DNA of 64,000 bases from Paragonimus westermani (taxonomy: Eukaryota > Platyhelminthes > Trematoda > Plagiorchiida > Troglotrematidae), in assembly GCA_008508345.1 (NCBI GenBank), contig QNGE01000124.1:29687-93686 (forward strand), given 5' to 3'. Positions 21,310 through 34,084 of this stretch are shown in pieces. The stretch's first letter is position 1; every line of letters begins with the position of its first letter. The notes beneath the pieces were generated by a model. The model saw nothing but the letters and a program-made list of their open reading frames with translations, did not search any database and was not told where the DNA came from. A program made the position numbers and the translations under genes.

Positions 21310-24300
21310 AAACAAAATCAAAGGTCAAGTGTGAAGTAGTGTATACGTTATTACAAAAAATACTTGGATGCCATTTAGTTTCAAGCCAACCAGCTGACTA
21401 GTGAGGTGACCACTGATTCAGACCGACTCAGTTCATTGAATACTCCGTAAAACCCCGCTCATTGCATGTATCTTAATTGTGGACCGGCAACGAAATACGA
21501 CACTATTCAAACATGTGCTTAGTAACAAAACGGAAGTCACCTGGCTGAACTAACATACGGACGTAAGACGAACCACCCATCCAAAACAAAACCGATTCTC
21601 ATCAGCAACGTTTTATGTAATTGGTCAAAAATGTGTTCGTTGAATAAAGTGTCACATATCAAATCGGATAGAGATTAACGATAACTTTTACGGAAGAGTG
21701 ATCATGGAAGTGTCCATTTTAACATAAATAATTTTATTCGGTAATGAGTGACTTTTGACTTAAAACCTCTCTCGGAGCAGGCCACGCAAATACAGATGTA
21801 TTTGTAGGGGGTGGAGGCACAAACGAGTAATCATGGACTGTACACATGATGGAAATTCGACCATAAAATGTGGTCAGCTAAACCCTCATTGGTGTGCCTA
21901 AAATGTACTGAACTTACAGTCGATTGAATTGTGAAGCATAACTTGAATAGTGAGTAGATATTCTAGTTAATATGACACAGCCGTATTGCAAGATCACAAT
22001 CTATCGCAGACGAAAGAGTGACGGTTGCGCGTGAATCCATTCAAAACTGCTTTACGTGAAGATAGCAAACCTAAATTGTCATGATGTCAGTGACTAGAAA
22101 AAGCATTGGAAGAAACAATAATTACCTTAAGAAGTTTATTGAAGATTGGTTACAACAGTCACCGGATCAAATCTCAAAAGTACGGTTGAAAATTAAGGAA
22201 ACCACTTTCAGTCCAAACAAGAAAGCTAAGTCAGAATTTACACTCGAAGCACTGAATGCAGCAAAATTCATTCACTTATTAAAAAGTGATAATTGCTTTC
22301 ATTTTTTGTGAACGTTAATTTTTTCACGGTTGACAGAACTATCTGTAGTGTATATAAGCGTAACCGTAAAGTATATTTTTGAGAGTTCCTATAAAACTTG
22401 GAAGAAAAGACGAAACTTGAAGAAGATCTCTGCAAACATTCTAACCAAGTACCTCGTCGTGACATGGATTTTCTCAACCGGCTATCATGCGCTGAATACG
22501 GGTCACTCTTATGTTCCGCAAAATATCGAGATGATTAGAAGTCCATTTCCAACTAACAGAATCACCCAGTCCCAGATACCATTAGACTTATGATATCTGA
22601 ATAAGTAGCAAACAAACAACTGGACCTAACCATTCCTCAGAACATTGATGGGTCTTTAATCAATCAATATGACCAAAGGGGATCCATCTGGACTGGGCTC
22701 ATTGTTTTTATGCCCGAGTAAACCATCTGTAAACAATCACATTTGCTTGCTCTTATCGGGTTTCTTTTTGTCTTTCCTCAACTACACTGGAGCAGTGAAT
22801 CGAAGATGGTATTAGCAAATGCCCCTACACTGTTACGCTGATTTAATAGTCTTAGCTTTCTGGAATTAAGCAAAGCCGGATTATTGAGATAGTATTTGCC
22901 ACATCAGGTATGATTATTACAAAATAAAGGCAGTTAGTTGACCACGGTACTAATTTCAAGACTACTGTCTTGCATTGCATCATCTCCAAAATTATAATTC
23001 CCGAAGAACTGATTATATGTGTATTTTCTAGTATACACCATGGGACAGTCTTTCACATCACATTCAGTTCCGTATTAGGTTCTGGATATTTCATTTTGTA
23101 ATCATCTCGGAAGGGATTTATAGTAATGTTGTGCGTGACAAGTCTATTCAATTGATTATATGTAAAATGCTAACGCTGTTTCAGGTTAACCGTTTTCACT
23201 TTGGAAGTGGTTTCAACTGTGTATCTCCGAATGAGTAGGTCGACATTCTCTTCGTGTTGTAACAAGTTAATTATAACAGTATCCCAATTGCAACCATTCG
23301 GTAGTGGGTTTATTACACTTCTTTGCTTCTATTCAAGTATATGTTAAGAAAATTGATTGTCACGATGTAGTTATGGTATTGGGTTAACATTTATCTCACA
23401 TGCAGCTGTCAGTAATCAATATCACCCGAAGACAAGACAGTTTCTAACTTCGCCTTGTTCTTGCAAAATTATAACGGTTAATGAGTATGGTAGAAAGACC
23501 AAAAAGATTATGTACACGTGTACGCAAGTGTATACTGAAAAATATGATACTGTCTTACTTATGCCTTTTTAAAATGCGATGTAATAAGAACTGTTAGTTT
23601 CCGATGTTGTTATAGTAAAATGAAACAGTTCTCACGAGAAAAACGTAGGCACCTAGATTTGTTAAAATATCCTTTCTTTTCGTTAAACATCGCACCACAC
23701 ACCCCAAATAATGTATTTGTAAGACACTGCTGTGCATATTGGACATTTTTTGCTAGTAACATCACGATTAAACAGCTTATATATGTTTATCACTATTAAT
23801 TACCCCGGGTATGTTTTGCAGTGTATTCAGCTTCCTGTGAGGTAAAACCCAACATTCTTAAGATTTGGTAGCCTGATAGTGCTGGAATTCTCTCACCTTG
23901 ATTCTACCGTTCTTTGATGCTTTGCGAACAGTGTTCAAAAATCTCCTGTTATTTTCACTTTGATTATCTCAGTTTATACTCACAGAATGATAGCAGACTG
24001 AGTAATGGTTAATGAGGAAGTACAGAAGCTGTTACTCCATGCACACGTCCCAAGACTAAGGTGGCATATTAATTTGACTGTGGGTACTGTTCGACTAGTT
24101 GGAGACAGTTTATCTTCCAACCACACACTAAACTTACTAGACCTATGACCAAAAGGCATACAGCACATCGAACAAACTGAATTATTGTGTTGCCATACAT
24201 AAATGTTTTCACTGAGGTCTTAACTTAAATTTACGCATATATTACACGTTTACGTTCTATTTCTTGCCCTATGAATAAATCTATTACTGGTTTGCATTTT

Positions 24301-24785
24301 CCAAGAATTAATTCATTTGCAGCCGTTCGGGCGTTAAGAATTCGAAGCTCCCGGTTTCGTGTTCGCGATATGATCTACACTCTCGAAGACGATGGCCACA
24401 TGTTGAGCACAGAAATGAAGAGCTTGGTGGCCTACTGTATGTTGGCCTATGTCATAGCCTGTCAATCGTCATTCGTGACAGAATGATCCCCTGATGACCA
24501 GTTTGCCTCTTGGAAGTTTCGTCTCGTGACCTTCAGTAGCTGAGTTAGACAAGTCTGGTATAAGAATTGAAACCTGAGCACTGCGAGGTCGTTATAAACC
24601 AAAGGATCTAGTACCGTCATTGAGTCAATCATTTGTGACTCTCTTGTGATAAACAAGTCAAGAAGGGAAATTCGAGGACCAGTAGGAGGGGGTTTCTGTT
24701 TGTATCGTTCCTTCGCCGTTTTCAGTTATTAATGGTCGCATTCAATGGGGTCGGGTTATAAAGGTGTAAAATTGAAAACAGAAGA
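21310..24785. other. Intronic, no gene seen
   Basis: AT-rich sequence with short open frames only (longest 87 codons at 22330-22593). None shows a recognisable domain or membrane pattern. Confidence 0.4.
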
Positions 24786-24789
24786 TCAA

Positions 24790-25900
24790 CCTGAAGGACT
24801 AGACAGTGGATGAATGAGGGCACGTTCGTGACTATGGCATATTGCCACTTCAGATGACGTTTCTAACCAGTGATTCAAGTGATCGCGAGGACCTCAGCTA
24901 GGCAAGCGACACCTACCCATTTTGAGCAGTGGAACGGTCAGAGTCTTCATATTTCGTGAATATGTTGTTTACTGACCACTAGGCGGTTTTGCCCAACTGT
25001 TGGTGATTTCAGTGTGTAATGCCAGCTACGGTAGACGTTCAGTTGACGTGCTAAGTACGCGACCCAACCATAGCAGGCTGTGCAGCGGGATTAGTTATCC
25101 AATTGGATGCGCACTCAGAGCATTCCGGAACACTCACCAATGGACTACCGTATTGCACATGCGATTAGTACACTTGATGTGGCCTAGGCGGGAGAGACAA
25201 CGGTGGTCGAAAATAGCAGCTCTGTTTACATATTCGCTATCAGTAGGTCACTTTTCCGGATCATGGAGCGAAACAGGTTGCACACACGTATTAAACGCCC
25301 TTCCTGTCAGCAACAACCGAACGTCATTCCAAAGCCACACATTAAGCACACTGGCGCAGGCAACTCGTGTTTTTGCTATCCTCGCTGACATCTAACCAGC
25401 AATATTTAAGGTTGACAAGATAGATTCACCCAAGTATGTGAAGATGTCCACGGTCTCAAGTAGATGGCCCGTAATCAAGAACGTGGCAGTGGGAATGGCC
25501 CACTCTCAGAGCAGCACTTTGCACTTTGACGATACGAAAGGCATTCCATAAAAACAAGCCAGGTCACTCAGCATAGCCTATATCTTCAGTAGAAGGGTTA
25601 AATAAGTCAGTATCATCCGTATAGTTCATGTTCATCAGATGGGCGGCAAAAAGAAGCACAACACCAAGCACACCTTCCAGATTGTCGCCTATGATGACAC
25701 TTAACAGAAACGGTGAGATCGAGAAGCTCTAATTGACACCACCAGAAGTGAGGAACGTCCAAGACAGTTGTACGTGAATTCTCACATTGCTAAGACAGTG
25801 AAACTGCCACATAGAATGAAGCACAGTTACCAGCGTTGAGCACACATCTAGGAAAGGAATGATTTAACCAGTGCCGAAGAAAGTGACAGTCACCGAGAAT
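24790..25900 (-). pseudogene. Decayed RTE-type reverse transcriptase
   Basis: On the minus strand, in shifting frames with many stops, the order of RTE-type reverse transcriptase blocks can still be read. SISPFLLSVIIGDNLEGVLG (motif B region) is followed by MNYTDDTDLF (the catalytic box, Thr in place of the usual Ala before DD), then KCKVLL-like and TYLGESI-like blocks. Further on come FDHRCLSRLGHIKCTNRM, LHSLLWLGRVLSTSTERLP and, near 24870-24910, GRCRLPS followed by GPRDHLNHWLETSSE. This matches the typical C-terminal end of these elements. It is an old, dead copy inside the Tincar-like intron. Confidence 0.75.
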
Positions 25901-25904
25901 TTTC

Positions 25905-28025
25905 TAACTCCGAAGAAGCAAAGTCAGTTCGGGTTCTCGCTCAGAATCTCAGGTTACGTGTTGAAATCCCTGCTGAAGATCTCTGACAAAGAAGACCTAC
26001 TTTTCGAACTGCTAAGGGGGCGAAAGAAATTTGTTCAGATTGAGAGTCCAAGGAATGAAACCCATCAACTTAAACAGGACACAACAATCAGTACTTGATG
26101 TCTTATGATATTCAGACGGTATAAATCAATCATGGTGTTGTTTGGGGCAAACAGTACAGGAATCGAATCGGTCTTTTCAAAACTATCAGAGGTCGGAATA
26201 ATTATTCTACCACAGATCATGAATCATAGTGGGAAACGTACTAACATACAACATTGTAATTAGACGGGTTGAGTTACAACATGCTGACTCAAATCAAAGT
26301 TTGCTGAAGGTTTCTCGTGTCTCTGGTGTCTGATGTTACAGCAAGCACTCCACTGAGCACTGAAGACACATGCCAGTGGTTCAAGCAGATAACGTTCGCT
26401 CTTTTCTTTGTTCCATGTGAGAAAAGTGCGCAGAGACTAAAAATGCAAAGGAGGTTAACTCTGGTGAGTAAAATCGAAAAGCTTGCTCACGTGAAGGAAT
26501 GAGACAACGAAATGGTCACTTTAATTCCGACGTTTTTCTCTTCTTAGCACATTAATGTCTGGCGCCACATACAAACTGTTTATAGCTGAACAGGAATTTT
26601 TTCATACTTGAGTTTACCGTTGTCAGAGGATAAAAATATTGTCCACTAGCTTTCTAAAACTCTATCAAAATGTGATTGAAGCCTAAGTTTTAACACTGAA
26701 GATTTAGGAACAACGGTTGATAGGCTTTGCTCTTAATATTGGCTGCTTAAGACTAACTGTTAAATTGGGGGTTTTAAAAGCAGTACCTTGAATCTGACAC
26801 AATCACTGATTTTAATGCATCTGAATTTGAACGAGAACCAAATCTGCCCAGTTGGTCAAAAGTTTCATTGTACGTTGGTTGAATATAAATCGTAACTGCA
26901 GTATACATGCGTGTAAATACATACACATACAAGCGAAAACAAATATCTATGTACTTTCCACCTACAGTTCACAGGTCGGTGGATGTTATGTCAGCCACAC
27001 AGTAAAGTTGACGGCAACTCAGTCGCTCGGTGTTTACAAAACTTTGGACCAGTTTATACAGTCTGGTTTGCACCCACATCAAACCGTCCAATTCCATTTA
27101 GTCTACCGAGTGTTCAACTGTGTCCACGACTGTGACGCTGTTATCATTACAAGGGTACTCTTGCGTGTACATTCCGCAAAATCGGTCTCTTTATGGCGGT
27201 TATTTGCGTTTGCGTGTCTATCACGCGGTCGCCTGATCAAACACCAATGGACATTATGTTGCACAGGGCTGAATTCAGCACAAGCCAAACAGTGTCAAAG
27301 GGGTTGAAGAAAAAACACACGACAGTTCACAGTCGTAATCGCGGAGACAGAGAGAATGTATAGACAAACACCGGATGTGAGTCCGGCTGTCTGGTAAGGT
27401 GGACCTTCCGGCCCAGAGCACGAAAGACACGAGAATGGAGCGAGACTTGGCGGAAACAGTTTATATGCGGAGTTTAGTTGAGTTTTCTGCTTGCAAGATG
27501 CTTACTGAATCTACGAAACACTTTACTGTCATACAAATTTCTTTCGTTTACAAAAAAGACCGAAGTGAGCAGTTGCCACTCTGCGTAATTGAAGCCCGCC
27601 TACGCATGCCATCAAGTTGTACGGAAGCAAAGAGAATGATATGGATCGGAGTAAAACCTTTAGTCACCATCAGTATAGTGTAACCCCATTTTTTATTACT
27701 GAGTTTAACTAATAAATAATTGATGCGTTACATGGAGTACTTGAACGACACCTAAAAATTCCATATGCTAACATTCTGGATAGCGACACCTAACAATTCT
27801 CCTTGGAGGGTTCATTCGAGCATTCCGATCTGCGTTAGTGCTGTCATAATGTAGTAAAATGGGTTGGTGATCATATAAACTTTCTGGTAAGATGAGATAT
27901 TACGATTTTCCAATTGTTACCATGCAGACAGGAACGCCAGAAATACATCACTTTAGTGTTGCTGATTATCACACTGCTCTTCTAGGCTAACAAACACTTT
28001 AAACGCCATTCATTAACGATTGCAG
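25905..28025. other. Intronic, no gene seen
   Basis: Open frames here, including 151 codons at 26852-27307, have no recognisable domain and no coding-like neighbours. Confidence 0.4.
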
Positions 28026-28029
28026 GTAG

Positions 28030-28215
28030 ATGTCCAGGCCGATTAATACAACCACTAGACTGCATTGCCTCAGTGATCAAAATGGTAGGCCCAGAAGTAT
28101 ATGGCCGAGATTCAGCTCCCGACTGAGGCAAGGATCAATACTACCGATGAAATACAGTGGAAAAAAGGAGAACCTAATACTCATTTTCTGAAAGCGAGAG
28201 CTAGAATAGTCTGTT
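28030..28215 (+). mobile_element. Degenerate copy of the tRNA-derived SINE-like repeat
   Basis: The family order is visible but diverged: TTGCCTCAGTGATCAAAATG (head), GAGATTCAGCTCCC (B-box region), AGGCAAGGATCAATACTACC, then CTAATACTCATTTTCTGAAA and GCGAGAGCTAGAATAGTCTG. No target duplication is apparent. Confidence 0.55.
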
Positions 28216-28219
28216 TGAA

Positions 28220-31200
28220 GTTCACTTGGTTTTCAAGTATGAGTAGCGTTCTGATCAAACTGTGATCACTTTCATACCAAGAATGCATCAGTGTAAAATG
28301 CATTTCTGCCCATCACTGGCTTCAGACTACTGACTTGTAGTAGAGGATTTCGACTGGCGCAAGTTGAATACCACTCACAACAGGCGGATTAAAAGTTTGT
28401 AGAAATGCCCAGGTCGTAATAAATTGTGATACAATTGTATTACAAAATTCCAAATTTCAAAAGTTGTCTGCAAAATATCTGTTTGGTTTTAACGGGCGTA
28501 ACACACAGAATATATGCCGGTGTTATTTTTTTTACAAGGAATAAACAGTGACGAAGAAGGAGAGAATAAACCATGCAATATGATCGATCGGAATCAAAGT
28601 CATAATCGGCACCTAGTGCTCTGCACACGGCGTATATTTGCTCCCGTTATTGAGATCAATTGTCTACATGTGGGCATTTGAGAGGTGACATTCGTGCTAT
28701 GAAGTCGAGCACTTGAATAAAAAGATTAGGAACCAATGGAAATTTATTAACAAGCATCACCCAGATTAGATTTGAGGGTGAGTCGCAGGCTCGACCACTT
28801 GTGCCATATACTGCTGAGACCAGTCATCGGTTGTATGAAGGACGTTTCGGGTCACTTGAAACATCTATCAAGAGGCTCACGCAATCAGACGACTCAAAAT
28901 CAATCGTTGTCGGGGAGAAGTAAGCTAGTTTTACACAAACTTGCTCAGTCAGGCTTCGAATTCGATGGTATCGAGTGGTCCAAATTTCTGTTTCAACTAT
29001 ATTCACAGTGAAAGTTACTCTGGGTTAGGGGATGTAAACATGTTCAGTGTTCAAAACAACGCGTTGATTATTATGTTCCTGATATGAGTTGATCGATTAA
29101 ATCCGTCAGCATTCCGTATTATGTATGGCTCTGTTTACACGATCAAACTATTGTGAAACTTAGTGCTCTTTCACTAAACCCACACAAGTTGACAGTGCCC
29201 CACCTAAGTGTTTCATCCAATTTCGGACAGCACGATGTTTGAAGCAGACTGTCCATCTCCAGAATAATTTTACCAGCCAACATTTCGCTTCACAGAACAC
29301 AGTATTCATGCTTGTATAGCGAGTTCAGGCCACCAAATGGTAGTATCTACCAAGAGAAACATCACGATAAACCACCCTGACGGACAAGCGTTGAAATCCA
29401 ACAATCCCGGCATTTTGTACCACCTCTGAAGTGTCATTGTGATTAGCGGGACTGCTGGTTAAAGATTAGCCCCATCAACGTATGTCATAGCGTCTCCCTT
29501 GCCATAACACAAACAGCCACGCGCAATGAGAAAGAATGCTGACAATGAAGTTGACTGTGAAATCAGTATAAATAGACTTTGTTAAATTGCAAGTAAATTC
29601 TCCAAAACGAAATAACAACGAGAATGTTAGCGAAACTTCAACCGCTTTCATTCCTAGCTTTAGCCAAATCGATTTCAGTGAGAAGTATGTGCAACAGATA
29701 AAGTGGAAGTGTGTCCAACGAGGATTGATTCGTCAGCATCGGGCAAAAACAAACGCTGTGGCAACAGTCTGAGTAGTACATGCAAATAGAGATCTGTGGA
29801 GTCGGATTAGAAATTTACGGACCGAGTAGACAGTTAGGTTCAAAAATTTCCCAGATATTACTATAACGATAGACAGTATATAACTCAGAGTTAGACATTG
29901 ATGTATATCAACCTGCTAGTCTGTAGTCATGGTTACAACATATTTTCCCAAATATACGGAACTCCTTGATGGTTTTTGTGCTGACAGTGAACTCGATCGG
30001 CGAATGATTTTGTTGATGTTGACTGTAATTCTTCCGGGACGTTCTCAGTACGACAAACATTTCCCTTAATTGAGGTCTGTCCGAGAAACGGGTTTGTCTG
30101 ATTCGCAATAGTGTCCTAGTGATCCGTTCTTGAATGTATGAATGCAGTACGATTTATCTTAGTGTTAGGGGAATAATTTTGTAAGCCCATTTTCTGGGCG
30201 CTTTTATGTCACATAAACTTATAGGCGATGTGAGTGTGGTAGTCACATAAAGACGAGTACGCAAAAAAGGGAAGTCGGAATTCATCCGATTATCAAGCTT
30301 CTGTGAACATGATTGTTAGCGAGATCGACAATTCAATCAGTACTGCATTGTGATTAGTCACTCATGCAGATGGAAGCAACCTTCCGCCTTAAGTCTACTT
30401 GGTGGTTAAATGTCGTTCTCAAGACTTCCGGTAATATAGCACCACTTAACTCAGGTCAATCCGCGTGACAATTAATTATGAGTAAAGAACTCTGCTTCAC
30501 ATATTTATCTACATATGCTGGTAGCAGCGTCAGCACCCATGCGGGTACACAAATCTCCATCTAAACGAGGCCGGCGTAAACTGGTCTGCTTGATTCATTG
30601 GAGATTTTATGTGAATTATATACACCTTAAAAGAACGTTCGACAACTACAAGCCTCGATTAACCTTTTGTCACTGGTGTCTAAGTAACATTCTCAATCCC
30701 GTAAGCAAAAACATTGGTATGGTTTGCTACAAAATTGTCCAGAAAAACGAAAAACGGCCATCACAACACCTTCTAAACTTCAACAAGTAATGCAACTTCA
30801 TTGGCAAATTGAGCTATAAGGGCAAAGTAAAATACGAGTGTGATAAGCGGTAGATAATAATGTCTATCTGGCTGGTGAGGAATTTTGGTAACGGACTGGT
30901 ACATACGTCAATAGCACCTAGGAGGAGAAAGCTCTACTAACGACTGAGAGCATACAGTTTACATTGTAAATGTCCAAGGACTGTTAGCTCATTTTCCTTG
31001 TGGTAAACCGCTGACAGAGATTGTGTTTTTGGTTGGAAGTAGATGATTATGCAGTCACTTATTTTTAAGGAGGACGATTTTTTATCTATGCACTTGCTAC
31101 TCAACAAAATGCGGCGCCCACCATCACATTTTCAAAAGACGATGCTTAAGCCATGTCAAGAAATGAATGGTTGTGGTCAAAAACACTTGAGAGCAATTTT

Positions 31201-33885
31201 TTCAATAATGGGAGCCGTTTTACTGTCGGTGAGATACTCCATAGTTGGAAATAATTCTCAACCTGCACGTATTTGTATACAAGACGCTAAGACCTCAATT
31301 GTGACTTCAACATATGGATGGCATACCTGTTGTTTCACTTCGGACTCAGCTCGACCAGTCCCATACATGCCTAAATAATATTGTAAATGGAGTAACATTT
31401 GCACGCCAAGAATGAAAAACTCATGCCTGGCCTCTCTCGGTGTATCGGTCATAAGAAGACACCATGACAAGTACTGTCTACCGTAAACCGAAAACATGTC
31501 TTTCTCAGCCTCGGTAGCAACCGCTTAGCTGTCAGATTAAAAGCTGCGTGCGAATATTGTTTCCACTTGCAGACTCGCACTGTAGCTTATCCGAAATTAG
31601 AAGACAAGAACGAAAACATCTGTTCGCGCTGTTCGCTTCTAATGGATACCCCAGTACTTTCATAGAAGCATCTATCAGAGGGTCCGCAAAATTGAACATG
31701 CAAGATCCAAAACGTGGATTAGAGTGCTATACTTTCACGGCACATCTGAGGCAGCACAAAGAATGCTCCAACGGTTTGACATCAAAATTTTACACAAGCC
31801 AAACTCCCTTCAGCTCTGATGGACACTAAGTTTCGTGTAGAATTACAAGAAAAATCCACCATGGTTTACGGGATTCCAGGCCTGTGGCAGAGACGGAAAA
31901 ACAGCCGCACACGTGTGCACGAACAAAAATTAGGGGTGCTACAAACCCACCTGGTGGAGTACTGCAGAAGTGGCTTTTGAGAGAAACTTCCCCGAGCACG
32001 CTGCCAAGCAATTACTATGAAGTTATGGTCTCATCAGACGAATACTGAGTAGCTTCTGCTGTATCTTGCGGTCAGCATCAGTAGATTTCTGTAACAAAAG
32101 CCGTCAGTTATCTTAGGCCCACGTATTCCTCTGATTGACGTCAGCACACAGTATATTACGTTGATCTCATGCATGGATATTCCCCAAACGGAACTCAATA
32201 GAAATTAATCACGAAGGATAACGAAATTTAACTGACCGCACTTAAATCAAGCATTCTTTAGTGTGGTGGAAGTTGGTCAAGAGATGGTCTGGTCGAACTA
32301 CATTCAAAATCGTCTTGGTTGTAAAGCGCTTTTGTTGTGCCAGACAACGTTTCAGTGAATTGATATAAGTGGCGTTTCATTTCTGAGCGGCACAGTTTCT
32401 AATCTAACCAAACCGGTTGTTGCAAACGAAGAATTTTCATTTCAGTAGTCTTTCGAGTTTGTGGCTGGTTTAGGTGAATTAGCTCACTGCAAGTCGTAAT
32501 GTTCTTGTAACGATTCTGTGAATATAGTTCAAATGAATTATGAGTGCGAGGAGACAAGCATCACTCAAACCGAACGGATGGTCTGTGGAGTTCACATTTC
32601 ATTATAACAGGAACCCACTTCCTGTTTACCTTACATGTTAAGATAAATCCTGATAGCACATTCAGAGCGAACAATGCCATCACAGGATTTTATCAGACGC
32701 CCAGTTGTTTTGGACAACACACCACTGGACCACAATGTGACAGTTATGCGTTGAACGTTTTCAATATCTAGTAACCAACGCAGGAGTCATGTTTCTTTCA
32801 CTGCAATGTTGACCCACTTCCGCACCCTTTAGTCCAGCGAAACGTTACATTGTCTTTGTTGTGGTTGTTATTTTGACTTTGCGAACGTGATTTCGTGCGT
32901 GTGATTGTCGGTCTACCAGGCCTAGCCACTCTACCACAATGCACTAGCTTGTGTGGTTGCACCGGGTGGCCGAATGCTTCTCGGCCATCGTGTCGCGTGG
33001 GTCTGCGGCAGGTGTACCATGGCCACAGAGGTATGTAGGTCTGTTGGTGTGGTGACGTGAGATTGTGGTCCAAAAAAGCCGCAAGAAGCTGATGAGGTCA
33101 AGTGCCGCCTGCGCAGCAGCAAAAGCCGAAGTCTGGAGGTCGAACAGAATACCACCTCGGCCGAACAGTTTACAAGTCTCCTACTCCCCCTTACCCTAAC
33201 TGAGATTGAATGACGTCGTTTCGTCCAAGCAAGGTTCAAAGTTCACCGCCAAGCTAAAAGCCTGAAGAGTAGAATGAAACAAATGAGGAGCTAGACTGGA
33301 TAATCTAGTTTTCCTGTGAATATCACATTGATTGCATACACACTAATCGCCCGCCAAAAATCAGTACTGATATCTGCTAAACGAAAACTAGATTCGGTCC
33401 AATTAACCGACGGATTGCCTAAACGCATTACGCATAATGGTGCGTACAATAAAGACGTAATCCCAGTTGACGATAGGACCGTATCTGGAAGACAGTTTTC
33501 ATACAGTGTTCACATTCCTAAACGATTACTTGTCAGTACTTCCTAGACGACTCAGTCATATTACCACAACATACTATTGGATCACAATCGCAAAAATATA
33601 TTCTGCAAATTGAAGCAAGAATCCAGATAGGCAACTAGACTCCAACTTTGTTGAAAAATACCACGTACACTTCTCACATTACTAGTCTTTTTTTAAACAT
33701 TTGGATACTGCATTTCTTGACCCTTATATCTAAATACTCAGAGAAAAACTACGAGAGAAACCAGAAGTTGGCACTGAAGTACGCTCAACTCACCCAGTTT
33801 CACAGGTATCCCTATATCTGCGATATGTTACAACAACGCGTATGTTCACGTAAGTGTAGCATAATACAACGGGAGATCGATAAAA
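28220..33885. other. Intronic, no gene seen; G+C-rich island at 32880-33240
   Basis: Mostly AT-rich. The segment 32880-33240 is clearly richer in G+C and carries overlapping minus-strand open frames of 91 and 102 codons. These are Arg/Ser/His-rich and match nothing I recognise. It could be the remnant of a mobile-element leader or an unrecognised noncoding feature. The rest holds only short open frames. Confidence 0.35.
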
Positions 33886-33997
33886 AGATTGGGAATAACA
33901 CAACGTTAAGAGCAAGTTGTAATACTCTATGTTTCAATCACCTCGGGTGGCCTTCCTCAGGAGTGTTGTAATCAGAACGTTGTGTTATTCCCAATCT
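33886..33997. repeat. Inverted repeat with perfect 22-bp arms, around a minus-strand CTGAGGA-stem-GAAAC motif
   Basis: The arms at 33886-33907 and 33976-33997 are perfect reverse complements; the right arm begins AACGTTGTGTTATTCCC. Between them, on the minus strand, lies CTGAGGA (33954-33960), a hairpin of about six pairs (GGCCACC with GGTGATT), then GAAAC (33931-33935). The right arm and the next 80 or so bases match 47635-47730. Confidence 0.75.
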
Positions 33998-34080
33998 GTT
34001 GATCAACATGTTAAACACGACGTCCAAACTGTTCAACTTCATTCGTACTAAATGTGGTGCGGATATGTTATAACGGGAGA
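33976..34080 (+). repeat. Dispersed repeat shared with 47635-47735
   Basis: About 100 bases are shared with 47635-47735, with blocks GTGTTATTCCCAATCTG, TGTTAAACACGACG and TTCATTCGTACTA in the same order. It is probably the 3' end of a mobile element, perhaps Penelope-like, because of the neighbouring CTGANGA-stem-GAAAC motif. Confidence 0.7.
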
Positions 34081-34084
34081 TCCT

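Noticed and set aside
26852..27307. 151-codon plus-strand open frame
   Set aside because: No recognisable domain or splice support, and a competing frame on the other strand; best regarded as chance.
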